In this document: piece by piece, positions 55,420-63,456 of the stretch
How positions within the stretch are numbered: position 1 is the stretch's first letter
Layout of the letters: each line of letters begins with the position of its first letter
Assembly: GCA_014654705.1 (NCBI GenBank)
Contig: JACVZY010000104.1
Location: forward strand, 62,001 to 126,000
Origin: Ignavibacteria bacterium
GTDB lineage: Bacteria > Bacteroidota > Ignavibacteria > Kapaibacteriales > UBA4661
Direction of reading: 5' to 3'
Length of the DNA stretch: 64,000 nucleotides
Notes under the pieces: generated by a model
What the model was told of the DNA's origin: nothing
Databases searched by the model: none
What the model saw: only the letters and a program-made list of their open reading frames with translations
Translations under genes and position numbers: made by a program

Positions 55420-57480
55420 ATGCGTCGTTGTGTCATTGTTTGTGTGGTGCTGAATGTATGTAGTCATGGGGTAGTTTTTACCCAGCGACTTCCTGCGCGA
55501 GTGATTCCGCAGCAGGTGCAGTCCGCCGATAGCCTTTTGCAGCGTTTGGCTTCTGCCCGTGATACGGCGCGGGTGGAGATTTTGGATAGTTTGGCGTGGA
55601 TTTATCGGGGAACGGATTTTGGAAAAGCAATGCAGTATGCACAGCAGGCGGCACGAGAGGTAGCAGTGCTTGGTTATCCCGTCGCTCGTGCCCAAAACAG
55701 TAACTATTTGGGTGTTATTTATCGTAATGTGGGGAACTATGCTAAAGCGATGGAGTATTTCGTGGAAGCACGGAGAATTGCTGAAGAGCAGGGATACAAA
55801 CGCGAAGAAGGGTATGCGCTCAATAACATCGGTGATATTTACAAATATCAACGTCGGTACGACGAGGCAAGAAAGTTTGTGAATCTGGCAATCGGCATCT
55901 TTGAGAGCCTGCGCGATAGCGCCGGTCTGTATTATTGCCACATTCGTCTGGGAGAAATTGCCCAAAGTCTGAGTCAGTACCCTCAGGCGCTTCAGTCATT
56001 CCGCCAATCCCTCACATACTCTTACGTCTTTGGTGATAAGGTCTGGCAGGCGGGAGCGCTGAATCGTATCGGGCAGGTGTATCATTTGCAAGGTTTGTAT
56101 GCGGAGGCATTGGATGCATTCTTTCCTGCACTTGCTATTTCGACGGCTGCGCTGAACGATGAAGACGAAAAGGCTTTGATTCTTGTTCAAATCGGTAAAG
56201 CCTATCTTGCTCGGCAACAGCAGGACTCGGCGTTGCACTACCTTCATCGCGGCTTTGATTTGGCGGAGCGTATTGGTCTCAAGCAGCATTTGCGAGAAGC
56301 CTCTCAAATACTGGCGGAAATTTATACGGCAAAGCGCGATTATGCTCTGGCACTGCGCTTCCGAACGACGCAGATGGCGATGAATGATTCGCTTTTCAGT
56401 GAAGCTGGGCGGCGTGAAATTGAGCGACTTGCGGCGAAGTATGACATAGAAAAACAACAACTGGCTCTGGATGCACTCAGCGCTGAGCAAAAGCAAGAAC
56501 GGCTTATCGGGCTGGCATTGGGGGCGGGAGTGGTGTTTTTGCTTGTGATTGCGGTGCTGCTTTACCGCAATATCCGTTCCGAGCGCCGCGCCAATGCAGA
56601 GATTGTACGCCAGCAACGCATTCTGGAAGACCAATCCGCCGAAATTGAGATGACCAATGCGACGCTGCAAGAGCAAAATGAAGAACTGGCGGCGCTCAGT
56701 ACAGAAAAAACCGAACTCATGGGGATAGTCGCTCACGACTTGAAGAATCCTATTGGTGCGGTACGTGGGCTGGCGGAACTCATCGAAAGCGTTGGAATTT
56801 CGGGAGATGACATCAACGACGTTGTGAGGCAAATTGTTGTTACCAGCGACCGTATGCTGGCGCTTGTGACCAACGTGCTGGACAGTAATCGTTTGGAAGT
56901 TGGGGGGATGCAGTTTAGCATTGTGGAATTTGATATATTGCCACTGGTCGAGGCAACGTATTGGCAATACACCCCGCTAGCGAATGCTAAACAAATCACT
57001 ATTCACTACCTTCCTGAGATTCCATCGGCAATCGTCTTCGCCGACGAGCAAGCATTGATGCAGGTGCTGGACAACCTTTTCTCGAATGCGGTGAAATACT
57101 CACCACCAGGAAAAAACATCATTGTACGAGTGAAGTATGAAAGCGAAAATATGAAATACGAAAGGGAGAAGAACGGGCAGAGACAAACGGCGGCACAAGG
57201 CGCTGAGCTTTCACCGTTTATTCCTTCCTTTGTTCGCATTGAGGTTCAGGACGAAGGCGAAGGAATTTCAGAAGAAGATATGAAGCGGTTATTTGGTAAA
57301 TTTGCGCGTCTTTCTGCACAGCCCACAGGCGGTGAGCACAGTACAGGACTTGGTTTGAGCATTGTCAAAAGAATGGTCGAAGCAATGAATGGGCGCGTAT
57401 GGTGTGAATCCGGAGTGCATGACGGTCTGCCTTCCGGCGCTAAGTTTATTGTCAATTTACCAACAACGCAACCCCATTGA
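55420..57480 (+). CDS. TPR sensor histidine kinase (array kinase 11)
   Basis: ATG 55420 gives a compact signal peptide (MRRCVIVCVVLNVCSHGVVF); ATG 55369 is an alternative, while the track start is a TTG. The 686-residue protein has TPR units (about 45-320; GYALNNIGDIYKYQRRYDEA), a TM helix (about 365-390), a coiled coil and HisKA with His439 (AHDLKNP). Its HATPase_c carries an extra charged stretch of about 25-30 residues (ESENMKYEREKNGQRQTAAQ) between the N and G1 boxes that the other array kinases lack. The rest of the ATP site is normal (DEGEGI, GEHSTGLGLS). Confidence 0.9.
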   Translation: MRRCVIVCVVLNVCSHGVVFTQRLPARVIPQQVQSADSLLQRLASARDTARVEILDSLAWIYRGTDFGKAMQYAQQAAREVAVLGYPVARAQNSNYLGVIYRNVGNYAKAMEYFVEARRIAEEQGYKREEGYALNNIGDIYKYQRRYDEARKFVNLAIGIFESLRDSAGLYYCHIRLGEIAQSLSQYPQALQSFRQSLTYSYVFGDKVWQAGALNRIGQVYHLQGLYAEALDAFFPALAISTAALNDEDEKALILVQIGKAYLARQQQDSALHYLHRGFDLAERIGLKQHLREASQILAEIYTAKRDYALALRFRTTQMAMNDSLFSEAGRREIERLAAKYDIEKQQLALDALSAEQKQERLIGLALGAGVVFLLVIAVLLYRNIRSERRANAEIVRQQRILEDQSAEIEMTNATLQEQNEELAALSTEKTELMGIVAHDLKNPIGAVRGLAELIESVGISGDDINDVVRQIVVTSDRMLALVTNVLDSNRLEVGGMQFSIVEFDILPLVEATYWQYTPLANAKQITIHYLPEIPSAIVFADEQALMQVLDNLFSNAVKYSPPGKNIIVRVKYESENMKYEREKNGQRQTAAQGAELSPFIPSFVRIEVQDEGEGISEEDMKRLFGKFARLSAQPTGGEHSTGLGLSIVKRMVEAMNGRVWCESGVHDGLPSGAKFIVNLPTTQPH

Positions 57481-57528
57481 ATTGGTAGTGTTTTATAGCC
57501 AAATCTTAAGCCAAACGTAAAAATCATT

Positions 57529-59001
57529 ATGCCGCATTTTATTCAAGCTGTGTGGAACAAGATTGTAACTGTGAGAGACTCGTTTTCACGCTCTTTCAGT
57601 AATCGCATCTATCCTGAAACGTTCTTTGAGGAGATTAACGAACAATGCAGAATATTTTTTGTGCCTTACTCGCCAGTCTTTTTCGTTGTGTGGTTGCCGT
57701 ATTTGCATCTTGATGCTGCTCTTTTTCCTGAAGAACCTCTTATTTTGGCATTGCGTATCGGATTGACGCTCGTCGGCGTGTTGGCGTGGGTTGCGCGGTA
57801 TCTTTGGCAGAACCCACAGCGTCATACCATCATTGTCAATGTGATGATTTACTACCTGATTATTGCCACCGGCATCATTACCGGACTCGCCAAGGGTCAT
57901 CCGAGCTACATTGGGGGCTATTGTTTTGTGATTATTGTCATATCGGCTATGCCGCTTCGCCTGCTGCATCTCTACCTTGGGCTTGCGCTGTCGCTTATTG
58001 CCTTTGCGCTTCTTACATGGAATTTTCACGTTTCTTTTGCCGAACCTTCATTGCGCTATAGCCTGCAAGACCTGATAGGCGCTGTCGTTGTGAACGGAGT
58101 ACTCAGTTCCGGCTGGTTCGTATTGCGGCGAAACAGTTTTCAGAAAGGGCGTGCATTGCAGGAATTAAATGAGCAAATCAGTCGGCAACAAGAAGTGCTT
58201 GAGGAGCAAAATAAAGCCTTAGCCCGCACGACGACATTACTAGAGCAAGCAAACACCTATCTTGGCGAGGCAAATCGGGAACTGGAGGAGAGCAATGAGA
58301 CTTTGCAGCAACTTAACCTTGAAAAGACGGAGTTGATGGCTATTGTCTCGCACGATTTGAAAAATCCTATTACTGTCGTGAGTGGTCTGGCAGAAGTGCT
58401 GCGCGATGACACGCTCCCTAAAGAGCATAAAAACACGGTTCTTGACCAGTTGACGTTGGTTGGGAGCAGGATGCTGGAATTGGTCAAAAATCTTTTGGAT
58501 TTGAATCATCTGGAATCTGGTCTGATGCAGTTTAATGAAGATACGTTTGACGTTGCGTATTTGCTTGAGATGACGGTGGCTCAGTATAAAAATGCTGCCG
58601 AGACAAAGCAAATCACCATCCATGTGGGCAAACCAAGCGAGCCAAGCATTGTGGCAGCAGACGAGCAAGCAACCATGCAGGTGCTGGACAATCTTATCTC
58701 CAATGCCGTGAAGTATTCGCCCGTAGGAAAGAGCATTTTCATTCGGCTGCGTGTTGTGCCCGATGCGGTGCGCGTGGAAGTGCAAGACGAGGGACCGGGA
58801 ATTTCTGCAGAAGACATGAAAAAGTTATTCGGCAAATTTGCGCGATTATCGGCGCAACCAACAGGCGGCGAGCACAGCACAGGTCTGGGACTGAGCATTG
58901 TCAAAAAAATGGTTGAAGCGATGAACGGGCGCGTTTGGTGTGAGTCGGAAGTGGGTAAGGGCGCGACTTTTATTGTGGAGCTGCCCTCGGTCTCGGTATA
59001 A
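57529..59001 (+). CDS. Six-TM sensor histidine kinase paired with a response regulator (array kinase 12)
   Basis: The 490-residue protein has a short cytoplasmic N terminus, about six TM helices (45-205) with little periplasmic exposure, and a long coiled coil (205-265). HisKA has His275 (SHDLKNP), and HATPase_c is complete (DNLISNAVKYS, DEGPGI, LFGKFARLSA). The membrane domain is distantly like those of kinases 2 and 4 (GHPSYIGGY versus GHPIF). It lies 48 bp after kinase 11 and 37 bp before the only response regulator of the window, so it is the best candidate for that regulator's cognate kinase. Confidence 0.92.
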   Translation: MPHFIQAVWNKIVTVRDSFSRSFSNRIYPETFFEEINEQCRIFFVPYSPVFFVVWLPYLHLDAALFPEEPLILALRIGLTLVGVLAWVARYLWQNPQRHTIIVNVMIYYLIIATGIITGLAKGHPSYIGGYCFVIIVISAMPLRLLHLYLGLALSLIAFALLTWNFHVSFAEPSLRYSLQDLIGAVVVNGVLSSGWFVLRRNSFQKGRALQELNEQISRQQEVLEEQNKALARTTTLLEQANTYLGEANRELEESNETLQQLNLEKTELMAIVSHDLKNPITVVSGLAEVLRDDTLPKEHKNTVLDQLTLVGSRMLELVKNLLDLNHLESGLMQFNEDTFDVAYLLEMTVAQYKNAAETKQITIHVGKPSEPSIVAADEQATMQVLDNLISNAVKYSPVGKSIFIRLRVVPDAVRVEVQDEGPGISAEDMKKLFGKFARLSAQPTGGEHSTGLGLSIVKKMVEAMNGRVWCESEVGKGATFIVELPSVSV

Positions 59002-59038
59002 ATTTTTAGCCGTGTATTTACTTACCTTTGTTCAATGT

Positions 59039-59707
59039 ATGAATCCAATATCACCTTTGCATATTATCGTTGCCGATGACCACGAGATAGCCCGCTTTGC
59101 CTTGATGCAATGGCTACGTGACGAGCAGGAGCGCGATGCTGCTGCTATTGCCGAGGTCGTGGCTGTTGCCTCATGCCAGAAAGCATTGGAAACGATTCGC
59201 ACGTCGCTTGGCAAGGACAATGCAATTGATATGCTCATTATTGATTTAGACCTTCCCGATATGACAGGTTTGGAAGCTATCAAAATACTTCGCGCCGAGA
59301 ACTGGCTAAAGCCGATACTGGTGATTTCCGGCTCATACATTGGCACTGCTAAAGATGCGTTAGCGGCAGGCGCAAACGGCTTTCTCTCCAAGCAAGAGCA
59401 GCAGGATGTTTTTCTGGAGGGATTTCGCTTTATCGTGCAGAATCCTCATTCCCAATGGGTCAGTCCGCAGACGCATCGCCAAATTATGCACTCCGAGGCG
59501 GTTCTTAAAAAAGCTAACCTCACGCCCACCGAAGAAAACGTTCTACGCCATATCAAACTTTCCAACAAAGAAATAGCGGAAAAATTAGGCAGCACTGAAA
59601 GTACCGTTAAAAAGCATTTATGGAGCATCTTCCAAAAGCTCGGTATTGCCTCGCGGTACGATGCGATCACGTTCGCCATAGAAGCGGGATTGATTGTCGC
59701 GCGGTAA
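59039..59707 (+). CDS. NarL/LuxR-type response regulator
   Basis: ATG 59039 is chosen since the track start (58940) lies inside kinase 12. The receiver domain (about 6-130) shows the acidic pair D13/D14 (IVADDHE), phospho-acceptor D69 (LIIDLDLPDMTG), S97 at the switch position and K118 (FLSK). A LuxR-type HTH follows (about 155-222; LTPTEENVLRHIKLSNKEIA, then STVKKHLWSIFQKLGI). A TACCTTTG box ends 8 bp before the start codon but lacks a good -33 element, so an own promoter is uncertain. This is the only response regulator encoded with at least twelve upstream kinases. Confidence 0.93.
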   Translation: MNPISPLHIIVADDHEIARFALMQWLRDEQERDAAAIAEVVAVASCQKALETIRTSLGKDNAIDMLIIDLDLPDMTGLEAIKILRAENWLKPILVISGSYIGTAKDALAAGANGFLSKQEQQDVFLEGFRFIVQNPHSQWVSPQTHRQIMHSEAVLKKANLTPTEENVLRHIKLSNKEIAEKLGSTESTVKKHLWSIFQKLGIASRYDAITFAIEAGLIVAR

Positions 59708-59727
59708 ATATCACTTTACCAGATTCA

Positions 59728-60459
59728 TTACTTCATCACCAGATTTGCCGCTGACAAGCGTTGCAGAAAATCATTGATGGCGAGTTGATAAATGCGGGAA
59801 TCAGCGTATTCATATGCAGCAAAATTGCGGTCTTCGGGTGCAAACGTGTCTTTGGCGGGTGCTTTGGCAAAGATTTTGTCCTGATAGACAACCTTACCGG
59901 ACTTTGTACTGGTGAGTTGTACCTCAATTTCAATCACTCCACCGGTCGGCATTTCTTTTGCCGCACCGACGATTCCCCGCCCGAGATCACCCAGCAAAAC
60001 ATCGCCCACGACGCTTGTGGCATTTTCATAATAGCCGTAGTAATGCTTCACACGTCCTGTCATCACAAGGTCGGTGGGAAATTTTATCATACCGGAGCTA
60101 ATAGAAGGAAAAGCGGCGGCAAAGCTGAAATAGCTTGACGTTAAGGTAAGTAAATCTTCTTTGAAGAGCGAGTAATTTTCTCCGTAACTGAAAAAATCAA
60201 GTTTGTCGGCGGGAGCAGTTTTTGCCCGTTCGGAGCGTTTCATTTCCTCCGGCGGACGCTCATCGGTGAATTCTTCCAGACGAAGTGAGTAGGGTATTTG
60301 CTTCGGCAGAACTTTGATTGTTCGTATGCTAGGATTGCTCCCCGCAAGGCTGATGGAAGAGCCGCCGGAATCTTTCATACGATAAATAGCGCAGGATTGA
60401 AGTATGGTGCCCAAAAGCACAATAACGCAGAGAGTGGATGTTATTCGTGAGTGAGTCAT
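59728..60459 (-). CDS. Lipoprotein of unknown function
   Basis: The start at 60459 (MTHSRITSTLCVIVLLGTIL) gives a lipoprotein signal peptide with lipobox LQSC. The 243-residue protein has a segment LRLEEFTDERPPEEMKRSER and a later MIKFPTDLVMTGRVKHYYGY region. Together with the GVIEIEVQLTSTKSGKVVYQ strand this resembles lipoproteins of the LptE/ABC-type auxiliary (YbjP- or GNA1162-like) folds, but I cannot place it firmly. It is convergent with the response regulator (20 bp) and shares its strand with the next lipoprotein gene. Confidence 0.75.
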   Translation of the reverse strand: MTHSRITSTLCVIVLLGTILQSCAIYRMKDSGGSSISLAGSNPSIRTIKVLPKQIPYSLRLEEFTDERPPEEMKRSERAKTAPADKLDFFSYGENYSLFKEDLLTLTSSYFSFAAAFPSISSGMIKFPTDLVMTGRVKHYYGYYENATSVVGDVLLGDLGRGIVGAAKEMPTGGVIEIEVQLTSTKSGKVVYQDKIFAKAPAKDTFAPEDRNFAAYEYADSRIYQLAINDFLQRLSAANLVMK

Positions 60460-60552
60460 ACGTTTGGGAAATGGGAGGTGAAAGAAATCAGAATCCGCTT
60501 GGTAGTGTATGTACGGATACAAAACGAAAATACGAAATATTTCTACAGACAG

Positions 60553-60586
60553 AAATAGAGACAACCTCTGCGTTGTCTCTATTTTT
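60553..60586 (-). terminator. Rho-independent terminator-like hairpin
   Basis: A perfect 13-bp stem (aaatagagacaac with gttgtctctattt) and a 6-nt loop lie just downstream of the minus-strand lipoprotein gene ending at 60622. The stem is flanked by A/T-rich bases, with a stronger T-run on the + strand, so it may work in both directions. Confidence 0.75.
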
Positions 60587-60621
60587 GCGGCATCGTTGCG
60601 AAATTTTGACGGTATGATTCG

Positions 60622-61089
60622 TTAATTCCCTGTCCATTGTGTTTCCAACGTCTGCGTTGTGTTAGGTACAGAACCCGTCAAGCGCAGTGTGCTTGAACTC
60701 AATTCGGAAACACGCAGTGGGGCTGTGAAAAACGGCGGGACATTGAAGGTAATTTGTGTCTCCCCGGAGTTGAATGCCCATGTTCCGGTATAAGATGTTT
60801 CTAAATCAGCTCCTAAGGCTTTCACGGCAGCGACGGCTGCAGGTGTGAGCGTAAGAGTCATTGAGCCTGACGAGGCGAATTTGATGACCATACCCGGATA
60901 GGCGACCGCGCCTGCTCCGATGTCGCCGACCGTAAATTTATCAAATTTCCAACCGCCTGCACGAGTCAGAAGCTCTGTTTTTGTTGGTTCGGGAGTTGTT
61001 GTGCCGCAGGAACAGAGAATTCCTGCTACGATAATTGCCATCATTACAAAAAGAACAGCAAAGCGATGAGTTGAACGAAAAGTACGCAT
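60622..61089 (-). CDS. Small lipoprotein, lipocalin-like
   Basis: The start at 61089 (MRTFRSTHRFAVLFVMMAII) yields a signal peptide with lipobox ILCSC and a 155-residue precursor. The mature domain (LLTRAGGWKFDKFTVGD, GTWAFNSGETQITFNVP, LRVSELSSSTLRLTG) has the W-x-F start and GTW...F..G..I pattern of small lipocalin-like domains common in Bacteroidota lipoproteins. A ligand-binding or envelope role is possible. It is divergent from kinase 13. Confidence 0.7.
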   Translation of the reverse strand: MRTFRSTHRFAVLFVMMAIIVAGILCSCGTTTPEPTKTELLTRAGGWKFDKFTVGDIGAGAVAYPGMVIKFASSGSMTLTLTPAAVAAVKALGADLETSYTGTWAFNSGETQITFNVPPFFTAPLRVSELSSSTLRLTGSVPNTTQTLETQWTGN

Positions 61090-61230
61090 ATAATTGTGGA
61101 GAAAAAGTGTAAAAAAGAAAAGGATTGTTACTTTGAAGAGCAAACCAGAGGATATTCCTGAGTATATTTGCCTCATCTGGTGCAAATTTACTTATTTCCA
61201 TACTGCTCTGTAACCGTCTTGAAGTTCTAT

Positions 61231-63306
61231 ATGCCTACTACTAAAAGTTCTATATTCACCTCTAGCTGCCTTGTGGTGCTGATTTTTTGCAGCATGAATG
61301 CTTATGCCCAGACAGAGCCGGAAAAACGCCATCAGGATTCGCTGGACGCGCTTATTCGGAGCGTGGGAAACCGTGCCGATACAGCCGCCGCGAAGATATT
61401 AGCCGATGCTGCCGTTGGGTATATTAACTTCGACAGCGAGTATGCTCTGAAAATCGCTACCCGTGCTGACAATCTTGTGACCAACGCCTCTGTTACACCG
61501 CTCCGCGTTCATGTGAAGATTGCCCTTGCTGATGTTTGCTATGCCGACAATAAATATCCCGAAGCCATCAAATACTACGACAGCGCACTCACAATGGCAC
61601 GGCGCATTGGTGCGAATGCCGAAATAGCCTACGCACTTATCGGGCAGGCGCTCATTGAACGCGACCAAGGAGCGATGGCAAAAGCATTTGCGAAAAGTTT
61701 GGAGGTGATGGAATTTGCCAAACGCCCGGGTGACCACCGCTTGACGGTAACAGCGACCATGAACCTCGGGCTTGGGTACTTCGCAGCACGAGATTTTGTC
61801 AGTTCGGATAGCCTCTATGCTGTTGCCTTACAGCAATGCCGAGGCAGAGAAGATGACGACCTGCGAGCGGCAATTTACAACTACAGAGGCATACTGATAG
61901 ACCAGATGCAGCAGCCTGAACGGGCGATAGAGACATATCGCAATGGACTCACGTTGGAACAACAATTGGGTCGGTCGCGGAGAATTGGGCGTATTAGTAG
62001 CAATATTGCACTAGTATTTATGCGGATTGATAAGTTTGATTCGGCGCTGGCGTATCAAAAAGTTTGTCTGCAAAAGTATGAAAAAACCAAGTACGATGCG
62101 GGGTTGGCTAATTCTCTCAGTATTATTGGCATGACGCAGGTGAAACTTGGTCAATATCAAGACGCGATTGTCTCCGCGAAGCGGGCAATCAAACTCTCGG
62201 AGCCAAGTCATTTTTTTCAGGAAATGAATTATGGCTACTATGTGCTGACCGAGGCGTATTCGGGCTTGGGCGATTACAAAAGTGCACTCGCAATGAATCA
62301 ACAAATGGCTGCCATTCAGGATTCTATGTACAATGCCGCCAGTGCAGAGAAACTTATCGAACTCGAAACCTCAAAAAAAGAGCAACAAATTCAGCTTCTC
62401 CAAAGCCAAAAAGCGCAGGAAAACATCATACGGAATGCTCTTATTGCAGGCGCACTAGCGCTGGCAGTCTTCGTGGTCGTGCTTGTGCGCGGAAACAATC
62501 GCCGAAAGCGCGATAATGCTCGACTCGCCGAACTGAACGACAAACTCTTCGATGCAAATGAAGAACTGAGTCTGCTTACGTCGGAAAAAGATGAAATTTT
62601 GAATATCGTTTCGCATGGTTTGAAAAGCCAAATTTTTGGCATACGCTCTCTTGCCGATAGCATGACGACAGCCTTAGCACTTAGCGGCGCTCCAATAAAT
62701 ACCGCATCCCTTGCCGAAATGTCCCGAACCATCAGCCAAGCCTCGTCGCAAATGTTTTCGCTTGTGACAAATCTTCTGACCGTGAACACGGCTGAACAAG
62801 GCTTGCTGAAGCCAACGCTGTCCAAGACCAACGTCGGAGTAGTATTGAGCGCAGTTTGCGAAGAGTTCAAAGAATTTGCAGCGGTGAAAAATATCACGCT
62901 GAGTATTGAAGCGCCGGAGAGCGAAGCCTTAATCGCGATTGCCGATGAGCAAATGCTTCGCGAGGTGCTGGAGAATCTCCTCTCGAATGCTGTCAAATAC
63001 TCACCGCCGGGTAAAAATGTATTTGTTCGCATGAAAACGAGTAATGATGCGGTAAGACTGGAAGTCCAAGATGAAGGCGAGGGAATTTCGGACGAGGATA
63101 GAAAAAAACTTTTTGGCAAATTCGCTCGGCTCTCTGCCCGACCGACAGGCGGCGAGCACAGCACGGGACTGGGCTTGAGCATCGTCAAAACAATGGTGGA
63201 AGCGATGCAGGGGCGCGTCTGGTGTGAGTCGGAAGTGGGCAAGGGAGCGACGTTTATAGTGGAGTTGCCGAAAGACCCTGCGCCGGAAAGCCAAATCATT
63301 GTCTAA
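61231..63306 (+). CDS. TPR sensor histidine kinase with altered H box (array kinase 13)
   Basis: ATG 61231 starts a signal peptide (MPTTKSSIFTSSCLVVLIFC, cleavage near AYAQ). The 691-residue protein has TPR units (about 45-370), a TM helix (about 405-425) and a short coiled coil. In HisKA the H box reads SHGLKSQ, with His462 kept but the adjacent Asp and the Asn-Pro pair of SHDLKNP replaced. HATPase_c is fully intact (ENLLSNAVKYS, DEGEGI, GEHSTGLGLS). A TATATTTG box at 61163 could be its -7 element, though the nearest TTTG is 27 bp upstream. The kinase may be slow, or lack phosphatase activity. Confidence 0.9.
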   Translation: MPTTKSSIFTSSCLVVLIFCSMNAYAQTEPEKRHQDSLDALIRSVGNRADTAAAKILADAAVGYINFDSEYALKIATRADNLVTNASVTPLRVHVKIALADVCYADNKYPEAIKYYDSALTMARRIGANAEIAYALIGQALIERDQGAMAKAFAKSLEVMEFAKRPGDHRLTVTATMNLGLGYFAARDFVSSDSLYAVALQQCRGREDDDLRAAIYNYRGILIDQMQQPERAIETYRNGLTLEQQLGRSRRIGRISSNIALVFMRIDKFDSALAYQKVCLQKYEKTKYDAGLANSLSIIGMTQVKLGQYQDAIVSAKRAIKLSEPSHFFQEMNYGYYVLTEAYSGLGDYKSALAMNQQMAAIQDSMYNAASAEKLIELETSKKEQQIQLLQSQKAQENIIRNALIAGALALAVFVVVLVRGNNRRKRDNARLAELNDKLFDANEELSLLTSEKDEILNIVSHGLKSQIFGIRSLADSMTTALALSGAPINTASLAEMSRTISQASSQMFSLVTNLLTVNTAEQGLLKPTLSKTNVGVVLSAVCEEFKEFAAVKNITLSIEAPESEALIAIADEQMLREVLENLLSNAVKYSPPGKNVFVRMKTSNDAVRLEVQDEGEGISDEDRKKLFGKFARLSARPTGGEHSTGLGLSIVKTMVEAMQGRVWCESEVGKGATFIVELPKDPAPESQIIV

Positions 63307-63456
63307 GTCTGCCTATCGCGCACCATTGCGCTTTTTTTCTGTTTTCTTTTCTATCGTTTTTTCGGTTATTTTTGTGGCTTACGTTCGCAAACCCAAGTTC
63401 GACTTTTGTGTCGCAACACCATCACCACACACTTGTCCGCCTCACAAGGCTTGATA

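Noticed and set aside
55996-56967. Minus-strand ORF of 323 aa inside kinase 11
   Set aside because: Antisense to TPR and HisKA coding sequence; no start context or domain.
62391-63299. Minus-strand ORF of 302 aa inside kinase 13, similar to ORFs opposite other kinases
   Set aside because: The similarity (for example TRPCIASTI..LTML.PSPVLCSPPVG) merely mirrors the conserved GEHSTGLGLSIVK coding region.
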